9,318 bases of DNA, taken from the NCBI GenBank assembly GCA_937902805.1, contig CALEMB010000030.1, positions 1 to 9,318 on the forward strand, read 5' to 3'. Made by a program: the position numbers and the translations under genes. Positions 1-7,814 of the stretch are shown here, in pieces. This stretch comes from an uncultured Bacteroidales bacterium. GTDB taxonomy: Bacteria > Bacteroidota > Bacteroidia > Bacteroidales > F082. Position 1 is the first letter of the stretch. Every line of letters begins with the position of its first letter. The notes beneath the pieces were generated by a model. The model was not told the origin of the DNA, ran no database searches, and saw only the letters and a program-made list of their open reading frames with translations.

Positions 1-128
1 CGATCTCCTTCGGGTCTGGGCTGGCGCGGCCTACAGCCTCATGGAATGACAACACCCGCGCCCCTTGCCGTCATCGCGGGCGCAGACCCGCGATCTCCTA
101 CACCGCAAGACGGGCACTTTAAACGAGA
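1..128. repeat. GC-rich intergenic repeat region with a perfect 8-bp inverted repeat
   Basis: This non-coding stretch is about 66% G+C over its first 120 bases (hand count), far above the AT-rich genes beside it. It holds a perfect inverted repeat: atcgcggg at 73-80 and cccgcgat at 87-94, around a 6-base loop. The 8-mer cgatctcc occurs at 1-8 and again at 91-98, so the window may begin at the end of one repeat copy and include most of another, with a spacing of about 90 bases. The pattern resembles dispersed palindromic intergenic repeats common in some Bacteroidales chromosomes; that resemblance is from memory, not a search. The hairpin lies just downstream of the small ORF and could affect 3' ends of transcripts, but it has no U-tract of a classic intrinsic terminator. 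Confidence 0.55.
73..94. repeat. Perfect inverted repeat (8-bp arms, 6-bp loop)
   Basis: The arms are 73-80 and 87-94, and all eight bases pair. The stem is GC-rich and would form a stable hairpin in RNA from either strand. It sits about 35 bases beyond the stop of the small ORF at 129-311. No run of T follows it on the minus strand, so it is called as a repeat element and not a terminator. Confidence 0.75.
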
Positions 129-311
129 CTAATCCAACGGCTCTGGTGCATCTTCAGATTCATCGCCCTTTTCTTGTTTTGGGCGAGTCAGGTCTTTAAA
201 GATATCCAAGAATGAGTTCTTGTTATAGAAATAGCCTTCGTCTTCCTTAAGCTTTTCAGCCAATACGGATAGTCCGTAGTTGATGTACCCCTCCATCGTG
301 AGCATCAGCAT
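129..311 (-). CDS. Small hypothetical protein (60 aa), possibly the tail of a disrupted gene
   Basis: I do not recognise this protein. It is 60 residues from the ATG at 311-309, or 62 from a GTG at 317-315, and ends at TAG (131-129). The middle part, GYINYGLSVLAEKLKEDEGY, looks helical and amphipathic. The C-terminus is acidic (EKGDESEDAPEPLD) and probably disordered. There is no signal peptide, membrane segment or metal-binding motif. No Shine-Dalgarno sequence is visible. Upstream in the same frame is a TAA at 338-336, and before that another open stretch without a start, so this may be the 3' part of a gene damaged by a stop codon and not an independent gene. It lies outside the jet operon, 80-90 bases beyond jetD, in DNA of higher G+C. 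Confidence 0.4.
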   Translation of the reverse strand: MLMLTMEGYINYGLSVLAEKLKEDEGYFYNKNSFLDIFKDLTRPKQEKGDESEDAPEPLD

Positions 312-335
312 ATTCACCGTTTCATTTACTGTTCT

Positions 336-416
336 TTAGCCTTTTTCAATAGCGCTCCAATCAATATCGGGAGTGCGGGCTACAAGCGAAACTAAAATGC
401 TATGTCGGTATTTTTG
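336..416 (-). pseudogene. Possible 3' remnant of a gene at the downstream edge of the defence island
   Basis: After a TGA at 419-417, 26 codons stay open to TAA at 338-336. They encode a protein-like tail ending in ARTPDIDWSAIEKG. The frame has no ATG, GTG or TTG start, and its first codons overlap the last bases of jetD. The sequence after the jetD stop is less AT-rich than jetD itself. This is what would be left if incoming DNA carrying jetD had replaced the 5' part of a resident gene. The small ORF at 311-129 continues in the same frame after the stop, so the two may once have been a single gene or neighbours. A 26-codon open frame could also occur by chance, so confidence is low. Confidence 0.25.
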
Positions 417-1527
417 TCACGATATATTCAAATGGTAGCTTCTCCTGCTCCAAACGCGAATTGCTTTCTTTTAGGTATCTAAACATTTCCATCTCTTCTT
501 GGGATAGGCACAACTCTTTTTCAACGTTTGTCTTCGTCCCCTTATCGCCTTCATTATACTTATCGAAAGTTTCTCTATCCATTAAAAAGCTTTCAACCTG
601 TTTGAAAGATGTTCTAATTTCTGACAAAATTTGAAAACCTTGTGCATCCAAATCACCCCAATAATAAATTTGTTTAGTTTTCAGCCATTCAACATTTCTC
701 ATTATGTTCACACCGAAACCATGCCCCCACACAACAATACTAGCTTTCTTTGCAGGAAAAACTAGCATATTTATCTTGTTCTCAACTATATACACGGTTT
801 GAATAGGTAGATACAATTGTTGAAATTCACTTATTGGAATGCTTATATCGTCAATACAAGAAAAATATTGTTGGGAAATAGAGTTATCCAATATTCTAAA
901 ACGTACTATAGGTTCATCAAATTTGAGATTAAAGCGAGTTTCAAAATGCTTCTCATCTGAATTGATATATTCTGCGATGATAATATCTAGTAATTCCTTG
1001 ATAATACTCTTGTTGTTTTCAACAAACTTTGTATGAACTTGTATAGGCAATTCACGGATATATAAATGTGGTTGTGGAGTAGCCTTGAAATACATGCAAA
1101 CCTTCAACAAACTTTCCCAATCGTTGTCTATTACTTTATTTGGATACTTTAAGACCCAATCTTTCAACTCAGGAAAAGAAGAAAGAATTTGAGTCAAGTC
1201 TATTTTGAATTTTGCAGTTTCTTTTTCTTTGTTTATAAATTTCAAATAATCATATTCTGATTGAAAACTTATTGAAACTGGAATATCTTGTAATCCATGT
1301 TGTTTGGTTTTTACAGTTTGAAAATCAATCGTATAACCATATCCTTTTTTCACTTTCGACTGATTGATAAGGTCTGTCAATTCTTTTTCAAACTTTACAG
1401 TACTCTCATCTGGCTTTTTATTTCCAGTAATAGCTATCGGATGAAATGATTCACCTTCAACTATTGACTGCAAATAAGCACAATATTTGCTTTCTGCTTT
1501 CTTCTTTATCTCAATCGGTGTTATCAT
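400..1527 (-). CDS. jetD: JetD, Wadjet type I nuclease subunit (DUF3322/DUF2220, Toprim-type)
   Basis: JetD is the nuclease of Wadjet. In studied systems it cuts circular plasmid DNA once the JetABC motor has stalled on it. The protein is 375 aa from the ATG at 1527-1525. A longer reading from a TTG at 1566 adds 13 lysine- and asparagine-rich residues, but JetD proteins typically begin like MITPIEIKKKAE, so the ATG is preferred. The N-terminal half (DUF3322-like) ends near the conserved-looking RELPIQVHTKF at about 158-168. The C-terminal DUF2220 part carries Toprim-like acids: E249 in VENKINMLVFP, then D292 and D294 in YWGDLDAQGF, the arrangement seen in topoisomerase VI A-type metal sites. 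The C-terminal RLEQEKLPFEYI also fits the family, so it looks full length. The gene overlaps the end of jetC by 17 bases and ends in TAG. It is the last gene of the operon; no clear terminator follows. Confidence 0.95.
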   Translation of the reverse strand: MITPIEIKKKAESKYCAYLQSIVEGESFHPIAITGNKKPDESTVKFEKELTDLINQSKVKKGYGYTIDFQTVKTKQHGLQDIPVSISFQSEYDYLKFINKEKETAKFKIDLTQILSSFPELKDWVLKYPNKVIDNDWESLLKVCMYFKATPQPHLYIRELPIQVHTKFVENNKSIIKELLDIIIAEYINSDEKHFETRFNLKFDEPIVRFRILDNSISQQYFSCIDDISIPISEFQQLYLPIQTVYIVENKINMLVFPAKKASIVVWGHGFGVNIMRNVEWLKTKQIYYWGDLDAQGFQILSEIRTSFKQVESFLMDRETFDKYNEGDKGTKTNVEKELCLSQEEMEMFRYLKESNSRLEQEKLPFEYIVTKIPT

Positions 1528-4500
1528 TGGTTTGATATTTTTCTCGTTCTTGTTTGAACACTCCAATCGGCATATCTAACAATCGCGATTCATTTCCATC
1601 ACGTTCAACATAGTGAACAAAGGAAATGTCATTTTCTACAATGTGTATATTATCGCTTGGAGTCACAACCAATAGTTGTAGATGCAATTGCTTGCATAGC
1701 GAAATAAGATAGCGGGCTTTGTCTTCGTCTTGTGCTTTAAACGCTTCATCAATAGCAATGAAACGGAAAGAGTTGGCTTGTAGTCCATCTTTCGTCAAGC
1801 CAAATTGATAGGCAATCGCAGAGCCAAGAATAGTGTATGTTAATTGTGCTTTTTCTCCACCAGACAGTTGTCCCATACTTTCGTATGTCTTATGCTTTTG
1901 ATCCGTTTCTTTGTAAAACTCTTCTGCTTTGTATGAAAACCAACTTCTTACATCCATTACTTTTTTGCGCCATTGCTCATTTTTTAAATGTTCGATAAGC
2001 GGCTGAATTTTATTATCGAAATGATTCCTTCTACCGTCAATAGTCGATGTTATTTCACGCATATTCGGAATTGCTCCATCCAACTCTCTCCTAAAATCCG
2101 AAACATCTAAATTGATTTTTTTGGAGTTTATAAGTTGAATATATGTTGCAGGAGAATTACTGAAATCAATCGCTTTGAGCGATTTGTTCAACATTTCAAT
2201 AGTCTCTTTTATAGATTTTTCCCAATTGGTAAAAAACATTCTAAAATCAGAGACCTTGTTTGTCACCGTTTCTTGCAGATATTCATTGAACTTCTTTTCA
2301 TGGCGCACCAAATCCTCATTAATCAATTTATTATACAGTTTTTGATATTCGCTAATCAAGTTCACATTTTGAGCATCTGGCAAGGCATGCACATCAGATC
2401 GCCAATCTTTAAATCTTTGTGTAATCTCTTCTGACGGATTTTTGAATTCCATTATCAAACTAGCAACCTCGCGCTCAATCCGGCTTTTTTCTTCCTTTTC
2501 GTTCTCTTCCCGCTGTCTAATAGATGCTTGAAATGCTTTCTGCTTTGCCTCAATAGTCTCATAATTGACATTTAATTGATTGGCATTTTCCGTTTCAAAC
2601 ACAGATGCATCAACAATTCCCAATTGATTGAGTGCACTTTTGTTTTCTGACAGTCTTTTGTTTGCATCAACAATATCAACTTGCTCTATTTGATATATTT
2701 CTCTATCCTTAGACTTTATTGTCTCATTTTCTAGTGTTGACAAAGCTTGCCGAACACCTTTTAGTTGTTCTTGCAGGGCTTTTACTTTGTCATTGGTCGC
2801 TTCCAGCTCCTTTTTTCTTTCGCTTCTATCTTGAATTGTTCGTGCTGTCTCTTCCCAATTGATATCTTCAAACTTACTGAATCTTTCGAAAATATCATGA
2901 TAGCATAACTTTCTTTTTTCTATGTATCTAATTTCGGTCTCTATTTCACGAATGTCCTTTGTATTCTGCTTTTGTTGCTCTTGTAATTCCCTAACTAATG
3001 CACGAATGGACGCTACCTTTTCTTTATTATCCCACCCTAAAACATAGTTTTCGCGTTTGTTTGTATGCAGTCTATCATCCTTTTCATGCTTGTTGTGCAT
3101 AGATTTTATCAGTCCCTCAATGGTAACTGCCTTCTCTTTGTAAAGATAAAACTCATCTAAATTAGAGACACAGGCATAATTATACTTTTCAAAAACAATA
3201 TCTTCAACCCATTCAGAATACGGACTCTTTTGATTGAATTCCAACTTGTTTAACAAACAGTTTTCAGAAAGATCTCTGATTTGAAAACCTCTTAATGAAG
3301 GTGTGTTTTCATATCGTTGATATACAATTCGTCCATTCAAATTATGCGAATTGACGAAACTACTCACTTCTTTATAATATTTCTCAGGTACAATCAACCG
3401 AAGTGCAAAATTGTGCAGTATCTTCTCAATGGAGTTTTCCCAATTTTTCTCGCCTTCCTTTACTCTAATCAGCTCGCCAATGAATGGAATTTCTTCTGGA
3501 GCAGCGCCAGTTTCTTGCAAAATCATCTCCCTAATTTCAGCTTCACGGCCTGAAATATTGTTTTTGTTCTTTTGTAGTACCTGAAGCGTGTTTACATTCT
3601 CCTCAATTTCTTTTTCAACACGTTCTTTCTCATTCTTTGCATAGCGTAAATCCTCATTCTTTTCATCTGTATCAGCTTGACAATCATTTCTTGCGGTCCG
3701 AGCCTTCTCACGATTCTCAATAAAAACTTGTTCTGATGGATTCTCGGAGAATCCAACCTCTAATGCTTTCTTATTGTATTCATTGAGCTTATTCTGACGC
3801 GCTTGTTTTGTGTTCTCAAGTCCCCTTATTTCTTTTTCTAAATCCCTTATCTGCTTACCTATATCGTCATTTTCAATACTAATTGACAATTCTCGTTCTT
3901 TTTGTTTTAATTGCTCTTTTTCTTCGTTCAACTTTTCCAATTGGCTATTTAACCCAATTAGTTTTTCCTTCAATTCAGCCAACCTGGTTTCAGCCAATTC
4001 TACATTTTTATGAGCAAACCAATAAACCGCCATTTCACGAGTCTTTTGTAGTTTTACTAAAGTTGAATTGATGCCGTCAAGTTCTTTTGCTTTTTTGTCT
4101 ATTGGCTCCAATTGGGCTATCTGTGCTTTTACTTTTTCAATCGTTGTTTTTGCTTCAATCAGAGTGGCAAAGCTTTCGCTTAGTCGAATATACTCGCTTT
4201 CGGCGTCACGCTGTTCAAGCATATTGTTGCAAATAAAGTCATCAAGGTTATTTAGAACTTTAACACCTACAATTTGATTAAACAAAGTGAGTGCTTTATC
4301 AGAACGCAACCCCAAAACACTAATAATCCTATCCTTATAATCTTTTATAGTATCATAAAACTCAATCTGTTTTTGGGGCACATTCGTGTTATACCGTTTT
4401 TCCAATAGTTTTTTCCAGTTCCCCCTGCTGTCGAATCCAGAAAAATCATCCTTAATATTGAGAGGCTTACCAGAATATCCATACGAACATTTTAATTCTC

Positions 4501-4933
4501 CATTCACAAACCAACGTACCTGAAATAATGTTACAATATTCTGATGATTGTTTGTAAACGAGGCCAAAATAACAGAATAAGTATTCTTATCACGAAGTTG
4601 TTGCATTTTTGATGCAGATTCACCTTCGGCTTGAATATTTCCATAGTTACCAAGCACATAAGTCTCTTCTGTTCTATCTCCTTTTCGCTCATTTCCTGAC
4701 GATAGGTTATAGAATCTGTCCTTTTTCGCAGGGACAAGCAATGTAAGCAATGCGTCAATTAGAGTACTCTTACCTGAGGCATTGGCACCTGTTAACAAAG
4801 AATTGTTTCCTTGTGGAGCAATTCTGTAAACTCGGTTATTAAAAGTACCCCAATTAAATATTTCTAGATAATTCAATCTGAACCCAGAAGTACCCGAATT
4901 GGTAGTAAATAAATCATATTGTTGTGGTAGCAT
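1511..4933 (-). CDS. jetC: JetC, Wadjet type I SMC-family ATPase
   Basis: JetC is the SMC/MukB-like ATPase that drives DNA loop extrusion in Wadjet. The protein is 1140 aa. The N-terminal head has Walker A GANASGKST at about 49-57, with alanine where many relatives have glycine. Long charged coiled-coil stretches run from about 255 to 460 and from about 640 to 900. Between them is a less helical segment (about 475-640) in the position of a hinge. The C-terminal head has the ABC signature LSGGEKAQ (about 1023-1030) and Walker B RFIAIDEAF (about 1057-1065) with D1062 and E1063, the pair expected for Mg binding and hydrolysis. All ATPase motifs are present, so it should be active. It starts at ATG 4933-4931, overlapping jetB by 20 bases, and its end overlaps jetD. 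Its partners are JetA (kleisin) and JetB (KITE). Confidence 0.96.
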   Translation of the reverse strand: MLPQQYDLFTTNSGTSGFRLNYLEIFNWGTFNNRVYRIAPQGNNSLLTGANASGKSTLIDALLTLLVPAKKDRFYNLSSGNERKGDRTEETYVLGNYGNIQAEGESASKMQQLRDKNTYSVILASFTNNHQNIVTLFQVRWFVNGELKCSYGYSGKPLNIKDDFSGFDSRGNWKKLLEKRYNTNVPQKQIEFYDTIKDYKDRIISVLGLRSDKALTLFNQIVGVKVLNNLDDFICNNMLEQRDAESEYIRLSESFATLIEAKTTIEKVKAQIAQLEPIDKKAKELDGINSTLVKLQKTREMAVYWFAHKNVELAETRLAELKEKLIGLNSQLEKLNEEKEQLKQKERELSISIENDDIGKQIRDLEKEIRGLENTKQARQNKLNEYNKKALEVGFSENPSEQVFIENREKARTARNDCQADTDEKNEDLRYAKNEKERVEKEIEENVNTLQVLQKNKNNISGREAEIREMILQETGAAPEEIPFIGELIRVKEGEKNWENSIEKILHNFALRLIVPEKYYKEVSSFVNSHNLNGRIVYQRYENTPSLRGFQIRDLSENCLLNKLEFNQKSPYSEWVEDIVFEKYNYACVSNLDEFYLYKEKAVTIEGLIKSMHNKHEKDDRLHTNKRENYVLGWDNKEKVASIRALVRELQEQQKQNTKDIREIETEIRYIEKRKLCYHDIFERFSKFEDINWEETARTIQDRSERKKELEATNDKVKALQEQLKGVRQALSTLENETIKSKDREIYQIEQVDIVDANKRLSENKSALNQLGIVDASVFETENANQLNVNYETIEAKQKAFQASIRQREENEKEEKSRIEREVASLIMEFKNPSEEITQRFKDWRSDVHALPDAQNVNLISEYQKLYNKLINEDLVRHEKKFNEYLQETVTNKVSDFRMFFTNWEKSIKETIEMLNKSLKAIDFSNSPATYIQLINSKKINLDVSDFRRELDGAIPNMREITSTIDGRRNHFDNKIQPLIEHLKNEQWRKKVMDVRSWFSYKAEEFYKETDQKHKTYESMGQLSGGEKAQLTYTILGSAIAYQFGLTKDGLQANSFRFIAIDEAFKAQDEDKARYLISLCKQLHLQLLVVTPSDNIHIVENDISFVHYVERDGNESRLLDMPIGVFKQEREKYQTNDNTD

Positions 4934-5486
4934 ACTCTTCTAATTTTTTCTTGAAAGAATCCAAATCCTCAAGTGTGACTTTTTCTTTTATGATGCGATG
5001 GATTTTATATCGAACCTCGTCATTGTTTCGCTTGATTTCTTTTAAAAAGCCCCAATCAGCCACTCTTTGTATGTAAGTATCTAAATCCTTTTCCAACCTC
5101 GCTTTGTCATACTTTTCTGACAAAAACAATCGCACTTCGTCCTTTATCTCATTGTTTGTGATTATTTTATCTGCTGACTGTGTTTCTATCGGATTATTGT
5201 CATAATCTTCAAGTATCTGGCGTAAGACGATGAGAATAATCGAAGCCTCAAAACCCATCTGTCGTCGTGAAACTAAATTCAAAGTAGTATCATCATCCCA
5301 AACAATTTGTTTCACATACGCGAATCCTTCATCTTTTTTTACAATCAGTTCCAATCCAATAACTGAAAGATATTCTTGTATCTCAATCTGATAATTAATG
5401 ATGTCTTCCCAAACCGGGGAGTTTTTCTCAACGGTTTTCTTCAGTAAAAAGACAATGGCTTTTGAATATGGTTTTATCTCATTCAT
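4914..5486 (-). CDS. jetB: JetB, Wadjet type I KITE-like subunit (DUF4194)
   Basis: JetB is the small winged-helix (KITE) subunit, comparable to MukE, that binds the JetA kleisin in the SMC complex. The protein is 190 aa, normal for the family. The segment LVSRRQMGFEASIILIVLRQ (about 71-90) matches the typical DUF4194 pattern of a basic pair followed by a hydrophobic helix. The C-terminal half (about 125-168) looks like a second winged helix, with VADWGFLKEIK followed by a strand-like VRYKIHRII. It starts at ATG 5486-5484, which overlaps the jetA stop in an ATGA arrangement, so translation is probably coupled. Its own 3' end runs 20 bases into jetC. No Shine-Dalgarno sequence is seen. Confidence 0.93.
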   Translation of the reverse strand: MNEIKPYSKAIVFLLKKTVEKNSPVWEDIINYQIEIQEYLSVIGLELIVKKDEGFAYVKQIVWDDDTTLNLVSRRQMGFEASIILIVLRQILEDYDNNPIETQSADKIITNNEIKDEVRLFLSEKYDKARLEKDLDTYIQRVADWGFLKEIKRNNDEVRYKIHRIIKEKVTLEDLDSFKKKLEEYATTTI

Positions 5487-6940
5487 CTTGATATTATTAT
5501 TTCAGGGACAAGAATGCACTTATTATGTTCATTATCAAATGCAATGGCTTGCTGCTTATCTTCGTTGATCATTTTATGTTGGAAACGGCTTAAAACGCCA
5601 AAATATACAAAAAGTTCTGGTAATCCTTGCTTCAAAGGATGTTGGGTGATTACATCGAAAAGTGTTATTTGGCTCTGTCCTTTTAACGACTCTCTAATGT
5701 TCTGCTCAATCACTTTTCTATCGATTACCATATTCCCAAATACTTTGCCCAATTCTTCGAAGTCGTTTATGGATAGAGTTAACGATTCGGGCTTTATATT
5801 ATATTCAATATTCTCATTTTGTTCATAAGTCAACTTCCTATCAAATGGGATGTTAATCTCTATGCCATCTTCAACCTCCAACGAAATGTCTGGTTTCCTC
5901 TTCTTTTTCGAAATCTCAATCAAAGTATTCTTGATTTCTTGAACAATGCGTTTAACAATATCAGATTTTGATGCTTCGTTTTCACGAATAATACGACTCA
6001 ATTTATCAGCCATTTTATCATTAGTCTGATATACCTTTCGCCCTGATTCATACAGATAAGTAACCATATTTTGTAGAAACGTGTCTCTACTATCAATATT
6101 CCTTTCTTTCAGTGTCTGGAATAGTTCAGTAATAAGCGAGTCTAATTCAGATTGCATTTCACGAGCAAGTAAGAATTCCCAAAATGCATAGAAACTCTTT
6201 CCTTGCGAACTCGACTTCAATTCATCTAGTGCGTCGAAAGTATATTGAAGTATGCCCCCCTTGTTCAGGGTTGGGTCTATCTGTTTCTGGTATATTTCCT
6301 TTATGATTGCCTTGAAATTGTCATCTACATCTTTAAAGTCAGACAACAACTCTTTAGCCAATTTGTTTATTTGTTGGAAACGTGGTACTATTTCATATTC
6401 CTCAAAGACCTTAACATCTTCGCCCATTTTCAATTGCTGAATTTGTTGCTCTATTTCCAACTTTTTATCTTCAAGTAGTTGCAAACGTTTTTCTTTGTCT
6501 TCGTTAGTATACTCAACCAACTCTTTTAATTGAGTAATAATGGACTTGAATTTAGATTCCGTACCAATGTATTCCTCGCTTTTTAATCCTGACAGCCAAT
6601 CTATGACTTTACTGGAATGAGATGAAAGTTCATAATATATTTCTCCATCTTCATTTCTGTAATTTGTCAGGTATCCACTATCCGTCCATTTTTTAATAAG
6701 TTTTATTGCTTTTTCCTCGTATGTGTCGAAAATCTGATTATCATTCTCCTCATCGTCTTCAATATCATGGTTATTCAGGAAATCAGCCAATTGAGCATGT
6801 ATGTTTTCGTACGAAATAGCTGTTGTCTTTCCAAAAACACTAGTAAAAAACTCAACAATAGTACTACAGCTCCTTGCTCGCAATAAAGCAACGCTTGGAG
6901 AATTGCCTATTATTTCTAATATTTTGGTTTGTGTTGCCAT
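5483..6940 (-). CDS. jetA: JetA, Wadjet type I kleisin-like subunit (DUF3375)
   Basis: JetA is the kleisin (MukF-like) subunit that bridges the JetC heads and binds JetB. The protein is 485 aa. Features typical of DUF3375 can be seen in order: ALLRARSCSTIVEFFTSVF near the N-terminus (about 18-36), a winged-helix-like region with WTDSGYLTNY and YYELSSHSSKVIDWL (about 85-116), EYIGTESKF (about 123-131), a coiled coil (about 145-172), and GKSFYAFWEFLL (about 247-258). These mark the operon as type I, since type III systems use different subunit families. The ATG at 6940-6938 lies one base after the stop of the methyltransferase-HIT gene, so it is probably co-transcribed and coupled with it. The TGA overlaps the jetB ATG by 4 bases. 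Confidence 0.95.
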   Translation of the reverse strand: MATQTKILEIIGNSPSVALLRARSCSTIVEFFTSVFGKTTAISYENIHAQLADFLNNHDIEDDEENDNQIFDTYEEKAIKLIKKWTDSGYLTNYRNEDGEIYYELSSHSSKVIDWLSGLKSEEYIGTESKFKSIITQLKELVEYTNEDKEKRLQLLEDKKLEIEQQIQQLKMGEDVKVFEEYEIVPRFQQINKLAKELLSDFKDVDDNFKAIIKEIYQKQIDPTLNKGGILQYTFDALDELKSSSQGKSFYAFWEFLLAREMQSELDSLITELFQTLKERNIDSRDTFLQNMVTYLYESGRKVYQTNDKMADKLSRIIRENEASKSDIVKRIVQEIKNTLIEISKKKRKPDISLEVEDGIEINIPFDRKLTYEQNENIEYNIKPESLTLSINDFEELGKVFGNMVIDRKVIEQNIRESLKGQSQITLFDVITQHPLKQGLPELFVYFGVLSRFQHKMINEDKQQAIAFDNEHNKCILVPEIIISR

Positions 6941-6941
6941 T

Positions 6942-7814
6942 TCAATACTTCTGTTTTTCTTTTATCACACCCCTAACCCCGCCTTTTGGATTCTCAACAT
7001 CACCTTTATAACGAGGTATCAAATGAATATGTACATGAAAAACGCTTTGCCCTGCGGCTTGGTTCACATTGATTCCAACATTGAAACCGTCGGGGTGAAA
7101 TCGTTTCTCCAAAATAGTCTTGCAATGGTTCACCATGTGCCACAAATCTTGCTGCTCATTATCCGACAAATCAAAGTAATTGGCCACATGGCGCTTAGGT
7201 ATTATCAGCGTGTGTCCCTTACTCACTGGGTATCCATCAAAAAATGCTACAGCCGTAGCAGTTTCACAAACCAATTCGACCTTTGGACTCAATTTGCAAA
7301 ACGGGCAACCTTCTGACAACTCGTATTTCTCTTTGTAATTGGTTCTATTAAAATGCTTATATTCGTATATCTCACAATTATCATTGAGAAACAAGCTTTT
7401 ATAAGGCAACACAACATTGCATTGGTATGTCGGCTGTTTGTGAACATAATGGATGCGGAATCCCTCGCTTTTCAAGTCACGACGAATCGTGAAATAAGCA
7501 GTTCCCGTTGGCTTGAGCAGTTCCGATATTTCCATTAGCACCTCTGCCTGCTCTTTGGGTTCAAGCACATTCAAAACATAATTGCAAATTATTGTATCAA
7601 AACGTTTTGTAGGATATTCGGGGCGATAATAATTGTCATAACCCACAATATTGAAACCTTCCTTTTGAAGTTCGTCCGTATCAAAACCAAATCCACAACC
7701 AAAATCCAAAATCTCACCTTTCAGAAGGTTGTTTTGTTTGAGCCAACGAGTGGGAAACGAAATCGTTGTCCGTTCCTTGGCTGTCAAATGAGGGTTGTTT
7801 TTGACCTTGTTCAT
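6942..7814 (-). CDS. Class I SAM-dependent methyltransferase fused to a HIT-family domain
   Basis: This is a two-domain protein of 290 aa, starting at ATG 7814-7812, which overlaps the HNH stop (ATGA). A TTG nine bases upstream is less likely. The N-terminal domain is a Rossmann methyltransferase: the SAM motif ILDFGCGFG at about 35-43, an acidic residue in VGYDNYY (about 57-63), and ICNYVLNVLEP (about 76-86). It lacks the NPPY/DPPY motif of most amino-DNA methyltransferases, so DNA is not an obvious substrate. The C-terminal domain is a HIT hydrolase/transferase: a CPFC zinc-type pair (about 170-173), GHTLIIPKRHV (about 200-210), and the histidine triad FHVHIHL with H260, H262 and H264. HIT enzymes act on nucleotide phosphoramidates and adenylylated substrates. 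This fusion is a known protein arrangement, but I know of no established substrate. Its close coupling to HNH upstream and jetA downstream suggests a joint role, which is inference. Confidence 0.9.
   Translation of the reverse strand: MNKVKNNPHLTAKERTTISFPTRWLKQNNLLKGEILDFGCGFGFDTDELQKEGFNIVGYDNYYRPEYPTKRFDTIICNYVLNVLEPKEQAEVLMEISELLKPTGTAYFTIRRDLKSEGFRIHYVHKQPTYQCNVVLPYKSLFLNDNCEIYEYKHFNRTNYKEKYELSEGCPFCKLSPKVELVCETATAVAFFDGYPVSKGHTLIIPKRHVANYFDLSDNEQQDLWHMVNHCKTILEKRFHPDGFNVGINVNQAAGQSVFHVHIHLIPRYKGDVENPKGGVRGVIKEKQKY

Noticed and set aside
318..399. Intrinsic terminator after jetD
   Set aside because: No GC-rich stem followed by a T-run on the minus strand was found; agcgct is only a 6-bp palindrome.
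1528..1566. TTG start giving JetD 13 extra residues
   Set aside because: The ATG at 1527 gives the usual JetD N-terminus and a shorter overlap with jetC, so the extension is unlikely.
6801..7316. 171-codon open frame on the plus strand
   Set aside because: It lies antisense across jetA and the methyltransferase-HIT gene, both of which have clear motifs. It shows no domain and looks like a shadow.
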